Part shown: in pieces, positions 52,243 through 61,463 of the stretch
Numbering within the stretch: position 1 is the stretch's first letter
Layout of the letters: each line of letters opens with the position of its first letter
Assembly: GCF_002115745.1 (NCBI RefSeq)
Contig: NZ_JFKB01000017.1
Coordinates: forward strand, 1-64,000
Origin: Thalassospira alkalitolerans
GTDB lineage: Bacteria > Pseudomonadota > Alphaproteobacteria > Rhodospirillales > Thalassospiraceae
Length of the DNA: 64,000 bases
Direction of reading: 5' to 3'
The notes under the pieces: generated by a model
Databases searched by the model: none
What the model was told of the DNA's origin: nothing
What the model saw: the letters and a program-made list of their open reading frames with translations, nothing else
Program-made: the position numbers and the translations under genes

Positions 52243-53502
52243 TTAAACGCCTTTGAAGACGAGCGAGGCATTGGTGCCACCAAAGCCGAACGAATTAGAC
52301 AAGGCAACATTAACCTTGCGTTTCTTCGCTTCGAGCGGAACCAGATCCATGCCATGGCACGCATCAGAAGGATCACGCAAGTTCAAGGTCGGCGGAACCA
52401 CACCGTCATGGATAGCCAGGACCGAGAACACAGCCTCGATCGCGCCAGCAGCCCCCAGAAGGTGTCCGGTTGCCGATTTGGTCGAAGACATCGACAATTT
52501 CGTGGCGGCATCACCGAACAGGCGTTTAACAGCACCCAGTTCAATTTCGTCCCCCAACGGGGTCGATGTGCCATGTGCGTTGACGTAATCAACTTCTTCA
52601 GGGTTGACGCCGGCATTGCGCAAAGCATTGCGCATCGCACGGAATCCACCGTTGCCATCGGGTGCCGGTGCCGTAATGTGATGGGCATCACCCGACATGC
52701 CGTAACCGACGACTTCGGCATAAATCTTCGCGCCACGCGCTTTGGCGTGTTCATATTCTTCAAGAACGACGCAACCGGCACCTTCGCCCATGACAAAACC
52801 GTCGCGGCCCTTGTCCCACGGACGAGAGGCCTCGGTCGGGGTGTCATTATAAGCGGTCGAAAGCGCACGGGATGCGGCAAAACCTGCCATGCCAATGCGA
52901 CAAACAGCGGCTTCGGCACCACCGGCAACCATGACATCAGCATCGCCAAAGGAAATCAGGCGGGACGCATCGCCAATCGCATGAGCACCGGTTGAACATG
53001 CGGTAACGACCGCATGGTTCGGGCCTTTAAGGCCGTGTTTGATCGAAACCTGGCCCGAGACCAGATTAATCAGACATGACGGAATAAAAAATGGGCTGAC
53101 TCGGCGGGTATTGCCGTGATTGACCAGTTCGGCGGCTTCAGAAATACGTGGAAGCCCACCAATGCCCGAGCCAATCATGACGCCAGTGGCTTCCTGATCT
53201 TCGTCGGTTTCGGGTTTCCAGCCAGAATCGGCCAATGCCTGGTCAGCAGCTGCAATGCCATAGACGATAAAATCGTCCATTTTTTTCATGTCTTTGATCG
53301 AAACATGATTCTCGGCGTTAAACAGCCCTTCTCCGTCACCCTTAGGCACAAGACCGGCAATCTTGGCGGGGATATCGGAAACATCGAAATGTTCAATGCT
53401 CTTGATGCCAGACTGGCTTGCCAGCAGTTTTTGCCAGGTTGCCTGAGCACCGCTTGCGAGCGGTGTAACAGCACCAATACCGGTAACAACTACGCGTCTC
53501 AT
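52243..53502 (-). CDS. fabF: 3-oxoacyl-ACP synthase II
   Basis: This 419-residue condensing enzyme elongates fatty acids. The catalytic triad is complete: Cys169 in VTACSTGAHAIG, His in NAHGTSTPLGD and His in KSATGHLLGAAGA. The length is standard. It follows acpP after 86 nt that contain an intrinsic terminator, which should lower fabF expression relative to acpP. Confidence 0.97.
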   Translation of the reverse strand: MRRVVVTGIGAVTPLASGAQATWQKLLASQSGIKSIEHFDVSDIPAKIAGLVPKGDGEGLFNAENHVSIKDMKKMDDFIVYGIAAADQALADSGWKPETDEDQEATGVMIGSGIGGLPRISEAAELVNHGNTRRVSPFFIPSCLINLVSGQVSIKHGLKGPNHAVVTACSTGAHAIGDASRLISFGDADVMVAGGAEAAVCRIGMAGFAASRALSTAYNDTPTEASRPWDKGRDGFVMGEGAGCVVLEEYEHAKARGAKIYAEVVGYGMSGDAHHITAPAPDGNGGFRAMRNALRNAGVNPEEVDYVNAHGTSTPLGDEIELGAVKRLFGDAATKLSMSSTKSATGHLLGAAGAIEAVFSVLAIHDGVVPPTLNLRDPSDACHGMDLVPLEAKKRKVNVALSNSFGFGGTNASLVFKGV

Positions 53503-53545
53503 CCCGCTTTACGCCTTATCTTATGAAATCCTGCATAGACGAAAA

Positions 53546-53572
53546 GGGCGCCCGAGGATGCCTCTGGCGCCC
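53546..53572 (-). terminator. Terminator/attenuator between acpP and fabF
   Basis: The stem GGGCGCC/GGCGCCC has an inner GAGG/CCTC pair. On the minus strand TTTTC follows. It probably limits readthrough from the highly expressed acpP into fabF. Confidence 0.75.
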
Positions 53573-53588
53573 ATCAACAAAGGCCAAA

Positions 53589-53825
53589 TTAGGCGTTTGC
53601 TTTTTCGATGAAGTCGATCGCGTCTTTAACGGTCAGAATTTTTTCAGCAGCGTCATCAGGGATTTCACAACCAAATTCTTCTTCAAACGCCATAACCAGT
53701 TCGACAGTGTCCAGGCTATCCGCGCCCAGATCGTCGATGAAGCTTGCGTTTTCGGTGACCTTGTCTTCCTCGACACCGAGGTGCTCGACAACGATCTTCT
53801 TCACGCGATCTGCGACATCACTCAT
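53589..53825 (-). CDS. acpP: Acyl carrier protein
   Basis: This 78-residue acidic four-helix carrier of acyl chains attaches 4'-phosphopantetheine at Ser37 in the [13 protein letters not shown] motif. The ribosome site AAGGA precedes the ATG. It lies between fabG and fabF in the usual order. The fabG terminator upstream and the one downstream suggest it is also transcribed alone; a TATATAA stretch around 53947-53954 on the minus strand could be its -10. Confidence 0.97.
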   Translation of the reverse strand: MSDVADRVKKIVVEHLGVEEDKVTENASFIDDLGADSLDTVELVMAFEEEFGCEIPDDAAEKILTVKDAIDFIEKANA

Positions 53826-53981
53826 AGCTCAAATCCTTCAATAGGTTTTCTGTCAGTTGGTTTTGGTTGGTTCTTCACGCCTTCCCCCTATTGAAGGAAT
53901 TTGCGAGGACCGGAATCCGACAACCGCAATTGCCGGTTTCGTGATTTTATATAGCGGCCTCTTTTAAACAGAAAAGCAAGC

Positions 53982-53996
53982 AACCCGCAACGGGTT
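53982..53996 (-). terminator. Weak terminator overlapping the fabG stop
   Basis: The stem AACCCG/CGGGTT with a 3-nt loop includes part of the fabG TAA stop. On the minus strand the pyrimidine-rich GCTTGCTTTTCTG follows. Confidence 0.5.
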
Positions 53997-54735
53997 AAAT
54001 CATCGCCATTCCGCCATTCACATGTAAGGTCTGCCCGGTAACATAAGCAGCTTCGTCACTTGCCAGATACAGAACCGCTGCTGCGATCTCTGTACTTTCG
54101 CCCATTCGACCCGCCGGAATATTGCTCAGAAGCTTTTCTTTCTGGCCTTCATCAAGCTCGTTGGTCATTGCTGTGGTAATAAAACCCGGTGCAACACAGT
54201 TAACAGTAATTCCACGCGATGCAACTTCTTGTGCCAGCGATTTTGACCAGCCAATCATGCCAGCCTTAGCCGCGGCATAGTTGGTCTGCCCCGGATTCCC
54301 GGTCACACCAACAATCGATGTAATGTTGATGATGCGGCCATGACGGCGTTTCATCATGCCACGCAGCGAATTGCGCGCGAGCTTGAAGGCTGCCGTCAAG
54401 TTCACATCAATAACTGCCTGCCAATCTTCATCTTTAAGACGCATGGCAAGCTGGTCACGCGTGATGCCGGCATTGTTGACCAGAATATCCAACTGCCCAC
54501 CAAGGGCTGCTTCAGCTTGCTTGATCAAATTGGCAACCGATTCCGGATCAGAAAGATTGCCCGGAACAATGACGGCATTTTCGCCAATTTCAGCGGCAAC
54601 GGCTTCAAGACGTTCGGCGCGCGTGCCAGAAAGAGCAACCTTTGCACCGGCCGAAGCCAGAAGTTTGGCAATGTCGCCGCCAATACCACCGGTCGCCCCG
54701 GTTACAAGTGCGGTCTTGCCTGCAAGATCAAACAT
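53995..54735 (-). CDS. fabG: 3-oxoacyl-ACP reductase
   Basis: This 246-residue SDR enzyme reduces 3-oxoacyl-ACP with NADPH. The start is the ATG at 54735 with AAGGGATAG upstream; the preceding TTG is not needed. Motifs are TGATGGIGGDIAKLL, NNAGITRDQLAMR and the catalytic YAAAKAGMIG, with the conserved C-terminal GYVTGQTLHVNGGM type ending (here AYVTGQTLHVNGGMAMI). It lies between fabD (39-nt gap) and acpP. Confidence 0.96.
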   Translation of the reverse strand: MFDLAGKTALVTGATGGIGGDIAKLLASAGAKVALSGTRAERLEAVAAEIGENAVIVPGNLSDPESVANLIKQAEAALGGQLDILVNNAGITRDQLAMRLKDEDWQAVIDVNLTAAFKLARNSLRGMMKRRHGRIINITSIVGVTGNPGQTNYAAAKAGMIGWSKSLAQEVASRGITVNCVAPGFITTAMTNELDEGQKEKLLSNIPAGRMGESTEIAAAVLYLASDEAAYVTGQTLHVNGGMAMI

Positions 54736-54774
54736 CAATCTATCCCTTTAGGTTCGTCTATTTCGTACAACGCT

Positions 54775-55716
54775 TTAAAGCGTGCCGAGAAAACTTTCAA
54801 TATCGGCCGGTCCGTTCACGGCCACACCGGTCAAGTCACGATCAATACGGCGAACCATACCACTCAGAACCTTACCCGCGCCCAGCTCCACCAGATTGGT
54901 AATGCCCTGCTCTTTCATATAAAGAACCGATTCACGCCAGCGCACGGTCCCACAAACCTGCTCTACAAGGAGTTTACGAATGGTTTCCGGATCTGCAGTT
55001 TTTTCTGCAATCACGTTCGCGACGACCGGTTTTGCCGGCGCAGTCATCAAGACACTTGCCAACGCCTCCGCCATGCGATCCGCCGCTGGCTGCATCAGCG
55101 GGCAATGGAACGGGGCAGATACCGGCAAAAGAACAGCGCGCTTTGCACCTTTTACCTTGGCAATTTCAATGGCGCGCTCGACGGCAGCCTTGTGACCGGA
55201 CACAACGACCTGACCATCGGCATTATCATTGGCCGCAGTGCAAACATCGCCTTGGGCGGCTTCTTCAGCAACGGCAACGGCATCGACATAATTCAGACCA
55301 AGAAGGGCTGCCATTGCACCAACACCAACCGGCACTGCCGCCTGCATGGCTTGACCTCGAATTTTTAAAAGGCGCGCCGCATCAGCAATCGCAAAGGTCC
55401 CAGCCGCGGCAAGGGCCGAATATTCCCCCAACGAATGACCAGCAACCAAATCGCATTTATCGGTAAGGGTAAAGCCCCCCTCGGCTTCGAGAACGCGCGT
55501 AACCGCAAGGCTGACCGCCATCAGGGCAGGTTGCGCATTTTCGGTCAGCGTCAATTCGTTTTCAGGGCCTTCGAACATCAGGGCGCTGAGTTTCTGCGAC
55601 AATGCATCATCAACTTCCTGGAAAACTTCGCGAGCAACCGGAAATGCTTCTGCCAGTTCCTTGCCCATACCTACCGCTTGCGACCCCTGGCCGGGGAAAA
55701 CGAATGCGCGTGTCAT
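54775..55716 (-). CDS. fabD: Malonyl-CoA:ACP transacylase
   Basis: This 313-residue enzyme charges ACP with malonate. The N-terminal FVFPGQGSQAVGMGK, the nucleophile elbow GHSLGEYSALAA and the histidine in VSAPFHCPLM form the active site. It is the first gene of fabD-fabG-acpP-fabF-mltG. A promoter with a perfect TTGACA lies about 75-100 nt upstream. Confidence 0.96.
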   Translation of the reverse strand: MTRAFVFPGQGSQAVGMGKELAEAFPVAREVFQEVDDALSQKLSALMFEGPENELTLTENAQPALMAVSLAVTRVLEAEGGFTLTDKCDLVAGHSLGEYSALAAAGTFAIADAARLLKIRGQAMQAAVPVGVGAMAALLGLNYVDAVAVAEEAAQGDVCTAANDNADGQVVVSGHKAAVERAIEIAKVKGAKRAVLLPVSAPFHCPLMQPAADRMAEALASVLMTAPAKPVVANVIAEKTADPETIRKLLVEQVCGTVRWRESVLYMKEQGITNLVELGAGKVLSGMVRRIDRDLTGVAVNGPADIESFLGTL

Positions 55717-55788
55717 TATATCTAATTTACCCTTGTCTGCTTTCGTCGGGATAGCGGATCAACCGGATCCCCAATTTTCGAGCTACCC

Positions 55789-55816
55789 TTGATACTGTTC
55801 GAACGCCCTGTGTCAA
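55789..55816 (-). promoter_or_regulatory. Probable fabD promoter
   Basis: On the minus strand a perfect -35 TTGACA (55816-55811) is followed, after 16 nt, by TATCAA (55794-55789). The fabD start is 73 nt downstream. Confidence 0.5.
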
Positions 55817-56160
55817 GAACTGACGACATTGTCATGTCACTTTCACGTACAAATATTCAGTTTTGCCACCAACGACCGCCAAATATCAGCCCGAAAGGTA
55901 ACAGACTTGTCATACGCCGAAAACAAAACCTTGTTGCGCAGTGCAATGTCAAACACAGGCCCACAACAGCCCCCGGCTTTTCCCGTCCTTATATAATGGC
56001 TATCTTGTACGGTAACAGACGGCACACCTCTCGCATTTTCCTCTTGGTCATTCCCGATCATGGTCCAACGCATACTCCAGTGGCATAACGGCTTTTTGCA
56101 GGACACACCGAGGGGTGCTAGGGCGAAATTTTCAAGGGGATCAACACAGGGGATTTCCGG

Positions 56161-56188
56161 TTGCATGCCCTGTGGAAAAGTGTATATT
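56161..56188 (+). promoter_or_regulatory. Probable rpsF operon promoter
   Basis: -35 TTGCAT (56161-56166), a 16-nt spacer and -10 TATATT (56183-56188) lie 100 nt before the rpsF start. Confidence 0.5.
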
Positions 56189-56208
56189 CCGCGGTCTCAC
56201 GGCTCCTT

Positions 56209-56249
56209 GCCGGGGTTGCCCGGCTATGCCTGCATGACACGAGGTCATG
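56209..56249 (+). promoter_or_regulatory. Structured leader of rpsF-rpsR mRNA
   Basis: Two hairpins sit in tandem: GCCGGG/CCCGGC with a 4-nt loop (56209-56224) and CATGAC/GTCATG with a 5-nt loop (56233-56249). The ribosome site region follows. Leaders bound by the S6:S18 complex are known in bacteria, so autoregulation is plausible; I cannot confirm the CCG-bulge consensus by eye. Confidence 0.45.
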
Positions 56250-56287
56250 TAAGGAAGAGATAAGCCAAAAGGAGTAATAGGAGTATT

Positions 56288-56665
56288 ATGAGCAAGTACG
56301 AAAGTGTGTTCATCGCACGTCAGGACTTCTCGACCGCACAGGTTGAAGCCCTGAATGAAAAACTGACCCAGACCGTTGAAGGTCTCGGCGGTAAAATTGC
56401 CAAAACCGAATATTGGGGCCTGCGTTCCCTGACATACCGTGTCAAGAAGAACCGCAAAGGCCACTATACTCTCTTCCAAATCGAAGCCGACAACGCCACG
56501 ATCGCGGAATACGAGCGTCTGATGCGCCTGAACGAAGACGTTCTGCGTCAGATGACCGTCAAGGTTGAAGAGTTCGAAGAAGAACAGTCAGCCATTCTGC
56601 GTAATCGCGACGAGCGCGGCGGCCGTGGCGGCAATCGCCGTGGCGGTCCCCGTCAGCACGGCTAA
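56288..56665 (+). CDS. rpsF: 30S ribosomal protein S6
   Basis: This 125-residue protein binds 16S rRNA with S18 on the platform of the small subunit. It has the typical N-terminal YESVFIARQDFS, the KTEYWGLRSLTYRVKKNRKGHY core and a charged Arg/Gly-rich C-terminal tail. A GGAGTAATAGGAG ribosome region precedes the ATG. It is first in rpsF-rpsR-DUF2232-rplI. Confidence 0.96.
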   Translation: MSKYESVFIARQDFSTAQVEALNEKLTQTVEGLGGKIAKTEYWGLRSLTYRVKKNRKGHYTLFQIEADNATIAEYERLMRLNEDVLRQMTVKVEEFEEEQSAILRNRDERGGRGGNRRGGPRQHG

Positions 56666-56687
56666 CAGATAGCGAGGAGAATTTATT

Positions 56688-56921
56688 ATGGCTGGACGTC
56701 GTCTGTTTTTCCGTCGTCGCAAAACCTGCCCGTTCTCGGGTGCGGATGCGCCGAAGATTGACTACAAAGATGTTAAACTGCTGCAGCGTTTCGTTTCTGA
56801 ACGCGGCAAAATCGTTCCGAGCCGTATCACTGCGGTTTCGGCCAAGAAGCAGCGCGAACTGGCGAAAGCCATCAAACGTGCACGTTTCCTGGCGCTGCTG
56901 CCATATTCAGACCAAGTCTGA
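56688..56921 (+). CDS. rpsR: 30S ribosomal protein S18
   Basis: This 77-residue basic protein partners S6 on the 30S platform. Signatures are [20 protein letters not shown] and the C-terminal [20 protein letters not shown]. It is 22 nt after rpsF with a GCGAGGAG ribosome site. Confidence 0.97.
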   Translation: MAGRRLFFRRRKTCPFSGADAPKIDYKDVKLLQRFVSERGKIVPSRITAVSAKKQRELAKAIKRARFLALLPYSDQV

Positions 56922-56968
56922 GGCAGTCGGCAAGAGACCCTCTTGCGGTCTCGGGCCGGGAGTAATTA

Positions 56969-57907
56969 ATGTCGCGTAACACTCTTATGGCAATCGGTGC
57001 GGGTCTGGGCAGTTCTGTCCTGTTCTTGCTTGTGTTGTCGGGTAATCCGCTGGCGCTGTTACTCTCATATTTCGGGCACCTGCCGCTTTTCCTTATTGGA
57101 TTGTGGCAAGGTCCAAAACGCCTGCTGGTTGCGGCAATTGCCGCATGCAGTGCCCTGGTTCTACTGGGTGGACTGCTGCCATTCACGGTCTTTTTGGTCG
57201 TGTTTGCCGGACCGGCGATGTTGTTGACCCGCATGGCGCTGGTCATCCGCAAGGACAAAAACGGGCAACCGGATTTTGTTCCGACCGGAATAGTGGTGAG
57301 TGCCATGGCCGTCATGATTGCAATGGTGATGATTGTCATCATGGGCAGTGTAACGGCGGAAGGTTTGGACATTCAGGAATTCATTTCGCAATTCCTGGGT
57401 CAGATGTATTCGGAAATGGGCGTCCCTATGACGCCGGATGTTCAGAATGTCATCGGCATGTTCCAGACATACTTCCCGGCGATTGTAGCGGCAAGCTGGC
57501 TTCTTATGCTGTTTGCCAATGCTACACTTGCACAGGCAATTCTGGTGCGGTCCGGTCGCAATATGCGTCCGTCGCCCGATCTGGCCTTGATGGCCTTGCC
57601 TGGATGGTCACTGTTTGCGTTTGCCTTGGCTGGTTTTTTGGTCGGCTTTGCCGACGGATCTTTGGCTTATGTGGCGCGAAACGTCGCGGTGGTGTTGGCA
57701 GTGCCGTTCCTCTTACAGGGATTGGCATTGGTACATGGGCAGGCAGCCCGTTGGCCGCAAAAACGTATGATACTGACGGTATTTTATATCGTCGCGGTTC
57801 TGTCCACATGGTCGTTTATCGCGATCACCGGACTTGGAATTGTTGAGCATTTAATCAGGCTGCGGGGGAAACAACCGATGACCCGTAGCAATGAGGAGGA
57901 TCGGTGA
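56969..57907 (+). CDS. DUF2232 polytopic membrane protein
   Basis: This 312-residue inner-membrane protein has about eight hydrophobic segments and belongs to the DUF2232/YybS-like family. Alphaproteobacteria conserve it between rpsR and rplI, exactly as here. Its role is unknown; sporulation or envelope functions have been suggested for distant relatives only. Its stop overlaps the rplI start (GTGATG), so expression is coupled to ribosomal protein synthesis. Confidence 0.88.
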   Translation: MSRNTLMAIGAGLGSSVLFLLVLSGNPLALLLSYFGHLPLFLIGLWQGPKRLLVAAIAACSALVLLGGLLPFTVFLVVFAGPAMLLTRMALVIRKDKNGQPDFVPTGIVVSAMAVMIAMVMIVIMGSVTAEGLDIQEFISQFLGQMYSEMGVPMTPDVQNVIGMFQTYFPAIVAASWLLMLFANATLAQAILVRSGRNMRPSPDLALMALPGWSLFAFALAGFLVGFADGSLAYVARNVAVVLAVPFLLQGLALVHGQAARWPQKRMILTVFYIVAVLSTWSFIAITGLGIVEHLIRLRGKQPMTRSNEEDR

Positions 57908-58512
57908 TGGAAGTTATTCTGCTTCAGCGGGTAGAAAAACTCGGTCAGATGGGTGATGTTGTCACCGTCAAGCCGGGCCACGCCCGCAATCGTTTGCTAC
58001 CGCAGGGCATGGCCCTTCGCGCAAACAAAGCTAACCTTGCTGTATTCGAAGCAAAAAAAGTACAGCTTGAAGCTGACAACCTGGACCGCCGCAAAGAAGC
58101 CGAAGCGGTTGCCGAGAACATGGGTGACGTTGCCGTTACCCTCGTTCGTCAGGCATCTGACGTCGGCCATCTTTACGGCTCGGTTACCGCGCGTGATATC
58201 TCGAATGCGGTTACCGAAGCAGGTTTCACTGTTGCCCGTACCCAGGTCGTTCTTGATCAGCCGATCAAGACCCTTGGTCTGCACCAGGTCAAAATCAATC
58301 TGCACCCGGAAGTCGCAATTGAAGTGACTGCCAACGTCGCACGTTCTGAAGAAGATGCCGCAGAGCAGCTTCGCAAGGGCGGCGCTGTTCTGGGCACCAT
58401 TGACGAAATGGAAGCCGACGAAGCTCTGGAAGCTGCTGAAGAAGTCTTCGAAGAAGATGCAGTTGCTGAAGAAGCCTACGAAGCCGAAGGCGAAGAAGAA
58501 GCCAACGTTTAA
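57907..58512 (+). CDS. rplI: 50S ribosomal protein L9, with acidic C-terminal extension
   Basis: This 201-residue protein of the large subunit has the N-terminal 23S-binding domain ([35 protein letters not shown]), the long connecting helix and the C-terminal domain ending near residue 150. About 50 further residues are strongly acidic and Ala/Glu-rich ([20 protein letters not shown]), an extension absent from E. coli L9 (about 149 residues). The start is the ATG at 57907; a GTG directly before it is an alternative. The terminator at 58543 ends the operon. Confidence 0.96.
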   Translation: MEVILLQRVEKLGQMGDVVTVKPGHARNRLLPQGMALRANKANLAVFEAKKVQLEADNLDRRKEAEAVAENMGDVAVTLVRQASDVGHLYGSVTARDISNAVTEAGFTVARTQVVLDQPIKTLGLHQVKINLHPEVAIEVTANVARSEEDAAEQLRKGGAVLGTIDEMEADEALEAAEEVFEEDAVAEEAYEAEGEEEANV

Positions 58513-58542
58513 TCGTTGCTTTCCATTCGAAGCCAATCAGGG

Positions 58543-58574
58543 AACGGCGTATCCGCAAGGATGCGCCGTTTTCT
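58543..58574 (+). terminator. Intrinsic terminator of the rpsF-rplI operon
   Basis: The stem ACGGCG-ATCC/GGAT-CGCCGT has a GCAA loop, single unpaired bases in each arm, and TTTTCTT after it. Confidence 0.8.
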
Positions 58575-58584
58575 TATGGTTTTA

Positions 58585-58593
58585 TGATATAAT
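58585..58593 (+). promoter_or_regulatory. Probable dnaB promoter (extended -10)
   Basis: TGATATAAT is a perfect extended -10 element, just downstream of the rplI terminator and 107 nt before dnaB. No good -35 is visible, as is usual for extended -10 promoters. Confidence 0.5.
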
Positions 58594-58700
58594 TCGGCTT
58601 TTTAACCTGAACTGCGACCTCTGCGCTTGCGGAATACCCGGTATGAGCTATACCGATTAGCCCTTTCGGCGCAACAAGATGACTGATACCTTTTTACGCC

Positions 58701-60239
58701 ATGACTGATCCCCAGCTAGATGCCCTGTTTGCACCCATTGAAGCCGACCATGGTGAAGCCACCGGTCTGATGCTTGAACGCACCCCGCCTCATAACTTCG
58801 ATGCGGAAGCCGCATTGCTGGGCGCTATCCTGAACAACAACGCCGCCTATGAGCGCGTTTCGGATATCCTTCGCCCCGAACATTTCGCCGATGCCCGCCA
58901 TGGCCGTATTTTCGAGGCCAGCGGAAAACTGATCGAACGCGGTCAACTGGCCAACCCGGTAACCCTGTCGGCCTTTTTCCGTCAGGATGAACACCTTGCC
59001 GAAATCGGTGGCCCACAATATCTGGCAGAACTGTCAAACAACCTCGTTTCGGTCATCAATGCCGGTGACTATGGCAAGCTGGTCTATGATCTTTATCTGC
59101 GCCGCGAACTGATCGAAATTGGTGAAGAGACGGTCAACGAGGCCTATCGCTACGAAATCGAAACCGACGCTGCCATTCAGATTGAAAAGACCGAACAAAA
59201 ACTGTTCTCACTGGCGACTGCCGGAGCCGCCGAATCCGGGTTTGTGGCTTTTGGCCCTGCCCTGACCAAAGCATACGAGAATATCGAACATGCCTATAAG
59301 AATGCCGGCAAAGTTGTTGGCGTAACGACGGGCCTGCGCGATATTGACCGCAAGCTTGGCGGCCTGCACCCTTCTGACTTGCTGATCCTTGCCGGTCGTC
59401 CGTCTATGGGGAAAACCGCCCTTGCGATGAACGTTGCCTTTAACGCGGCCATTTCATCGCATCAGAACCGAAATACCGGCGCCGAAGAAGGCAATGAACT
59501 TAAGACCGGTGCAATTGCTGTCTTCTCGCTTGAGATGGCGGCAGAACAACTGGCCGCGCGACTTCTGTCGCAGGCAGCCGAGGTATCGGGCGATAATATG
59601 CGCCGTGGTGATTTGAACGAGGACGATTTCCAACGCCTTGTCCTTGCCACACAGGAACTCAATACCGTTCCGCTTTATATTGATGATACCCCGGCACTTC
59701 CGGTATCAACCTTGCGTACGCGTTGCCGCCGCCTGAAACGCCAACACGGTCTTGCGATGATTGTTGTCGATTACCTGCAATTGCTTGCGCCGCCAACCAA
59801 CTTCCGGGGGGATGGACGTGTGCAGGAAGTTTCCGAAATTACCCGTATGCTCAAGGCAATTGCCAAGGAGCTTGAAGTTCCGGTTCTGGCGTTGTCACAG
59901 CTCTCACGTGCCGTTGAACAGCGCGAAGATAAACGTCCGCAGCTGTCGGATTTACGTGAATCGGGCTCGATCGAGCAGGACGCCGACGTCGTCATGTTCA
60001 TTTACCGCGAACAATATTATCTTGAACGTGCGGAACCGGCACAGCGCCCGGAAGAAGCCACCGATAAGTTCGGCGAACGCTACTCCCAGTGGCAGGAGCG
60101 CCTGAACCACGTCTACAACACCGCAGAAGTCATCATCGCCAAACAGCGTCACGGCCCGGTGGGCAATGTGCGTCTGTTCTTTGACGGGAACTACACCAAG
60201 TTTGGCGACCTTGATCATATCGAAGAAGAATATGAATAG
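58701..60239 (+). CDS. dnaB: Replicative DNA helicase DnaB
   Basis: This 512-residue hexameric helicase unwinds DNA 5' to 3' at the replication fork. The N-terminal helical domain (about 25-130, NFDAEAALLGAILNNN) leads to a RecA-like motor with Walker A GRPSMGKTALAMN near 230, Walker B MIVVDYLQLL and the DnaB signature SQLSRAVEQREDKRPQLSDLRESG. No intein is present. It has its own promoter after the L9 terminator. Confidence 0.96.
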   Translation: MTDPQLDALFAPIEADHGEATGLMLERTPPHNFDAEAALLGAILNNNAAYERVSDILRPEHFADARHGRIFEASGKLIERGQLANPVTLSAFFRQDEHLAEIGGPQYLAELSNNLVSVINAGDYGKLVYDLYLRRELIEIGEETVNEAYRYEIETDAAIQIEKTEQKLFSLATAGAAESGFVAFGPALTKAYENIEHAYKNAGKVVGVTTGLRDIDRKLGGLHPSDLLILAGRPSMGKTALAMNVAFNAAISSHQNRNTGAEEGNELKTGAIAVFSLEMAAEQLAARLLSQAAEVSGDNMRRGDLNEDDFQRLVLATQELNTVPLYIDDTPALPVSTLRTRCRRLKRQHGLAMIVVDYLQLLAPPTNFRGDGRVQEVSEITRMLKAIAKELEVPVLALSQLSRAVEQREDKRPQLSDLRESGSIEQDADVVMFIYREQYYLERAEPAQRPEEATDKFGERYSQWQERLNHVYNTAEVIIAKQRHGPVGNVRLFFDGNYTKFGDLDHIEEEYE

Positions 60240-60282
60240 GCCTTGAGCCTGAACTTGAAACGGACTCCACGGGGTATTGCGA

Positions 60283-61404
60283 ATGAGCGTTCTTCCCGCT
60301 GCCTGCCGTGCAGCTGAGTGTGCCGAGCTTCAGATTAATCTGAAGGCCGTCGCTAACAACTATCAGATCATCAAGAAACGCTATAAAGGGCGGACTTGCG
60401 GAGCTGTTGTCAAAGCAGATGCCTATGGCCTTGGCGCCCAAACCATCGTACCTGTTCTTAAAAAGCAGGGGTGTCGTCTTTTCTTTGTCGCACAGGCAAA
60501 CGAAGCCGCCGACCTGTTTCCGTTGCTGCGCGGTGGTGGACGAATTGCTGTTTTGAACGGCGTTCTCCCTGGTGACGAAGAATTCTTTATCGAAAACGAT
60601 GTGATCCCGGTTTTAAATGACCTTGGGCAGATCGAACGCTGGTCCAATCTTTGCCGCGAATATGAACGTCCTGCACCGGCCTTTATCCATCTTGATACCG
60701 GCATGAACCGCCTGGGCCTTGCCCCGCGCGAAGTCAGTGAACTGGTTGATCGCTATTCGTCGTTGCTATACGGCTTTGAAAAAGCTGGCTATATGACCCA
60801 TCCGGTCGCCGCCGACGAAGCTGACAATCCGATCACCGGCGAACAATACGAACTGTTCATGAAATGGTATCGCCGCCTGCCACCGGCCCCGCGCGGTTTT
60901 TGCAATTCATCAGCGATCTTCCGTAATGATGACTATCACCTTGAATTCTGTCGTCCGGGCCTTGCACTTTGGGGCGGCAATCCAACACCAGAATCGACGA
61001 ACCCGATGCGTTCGGTCGTCAAACTAAGTGCCAAGGTGCTTCAGATTCGCGAAATCGATGCAGGCGAAACGGTCGGCTATGGCGGCACATGGCGTTCAGA
61101 ACGCGCCAGCCGCATCGCCACCATTGCCGTTGGTTATGCCGATGGCTGGCTACGGTCGCTGTCGAATGCCGGAAAACTCCGAATCAAGGGCCATGACGTA
61201 CCCTATGTCGGGCGTGTTTCGATGGATGCAATCGGGGTAGATATCACCGACCTTCCGGGCAAACCATTGCGGCCCGGCGATATGGTTCCGCTGATTGATG
61301 ACAAAATGTCTGTTGACGACGTTGCAAGTGCTGCGGGTACAATCGGTTACGAAATACTGACTTCTCTTGGACATCGCTACCGGCGGGTCTATACAGAAAG
61401 CTGA
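60283..61404 (+). CDS. alr: Alanine racemase
   Basis: This 373-residue PLP enzyme makes D-alanine for peptidoglycan. The PLP-binding lysine is in AVVKADAYGLGA near residue 40. The second catalytic residue, tyrosine, lies in the C-terminal domain region (substrate-gate GYADGWLR, YVGRVSMDAIGVD). The start is the ATG at 60283. It follows dnaB by 43 nt and precedes mlaE, a common neighbourhood in Rhodospirillales. Confidence 0.95.
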   Translation: MSVLPAACRAAECAELQINLKAVANNYQIIKKRYKGRTCGAVVKADAYGLGAQTIVPVLKKQGCRLFFVAQANEAADLFPLLRGGGRIAVLNGVLPGDEEFFIENDVIPVLNDLGQIERWSNLCREYERPAPAFIHLDTGMNRLGLAPREVSELVDRYSSLLYGFEKAGYMTHPVAADEADNPITGEQYELFMKWYRRLPPAPRGFCNSSAIFRNDDYHLEFCRPGLALWGGNPTPESTNPMRSVVKLSAKVLQIREIDAGETVGYGGTWRSERASRIATIAVGYADGWLRSLSNAGKLRIKGHDVPYVGRVSMDAIGVDITDLPGKPLRPGDMVPLIDDKMSVDDVASAAGTIGYEILTSLGHRYRRVYTES

Positions 61405-61463
61405 ATTGAAAAAATCGGCCAACAATAAGTGACTGGCCTGCAACAGGGGAAATAAGAATTCCA

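Larger units (their letters stand above)
55717..56287. other. 571-nt divergent intergenic region (fabD/rpsF)
   Basis: This holds the fabD promoter (55789-55816, minus), the rpsF promoter (56161-56188, plus) and the structured rpsF leader (about 56195-56287). Between 55820 and 56150 I see no gene or clear element; a TATAAT at 55992-55997 lacks a matching -35. Confidence 0.65.

Noticed and set aside
54340-55368. 342-codon open frame on the plus strand
   Set aside because: Antisense to fabG and fabD; no recognisable protein features.
55992-55997. TATAAT as an rpsF promoter
   Set aside because: There is no -35 at 16-18 nt, and it is about 290 nt before the gene; the 56161-56188 pair fits better.
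56060-56263. 67-codon frame in the rpsF leader
   Set aside because: It spans the inferred rpsF promoter and both leader hairpins and has no ribosome site.
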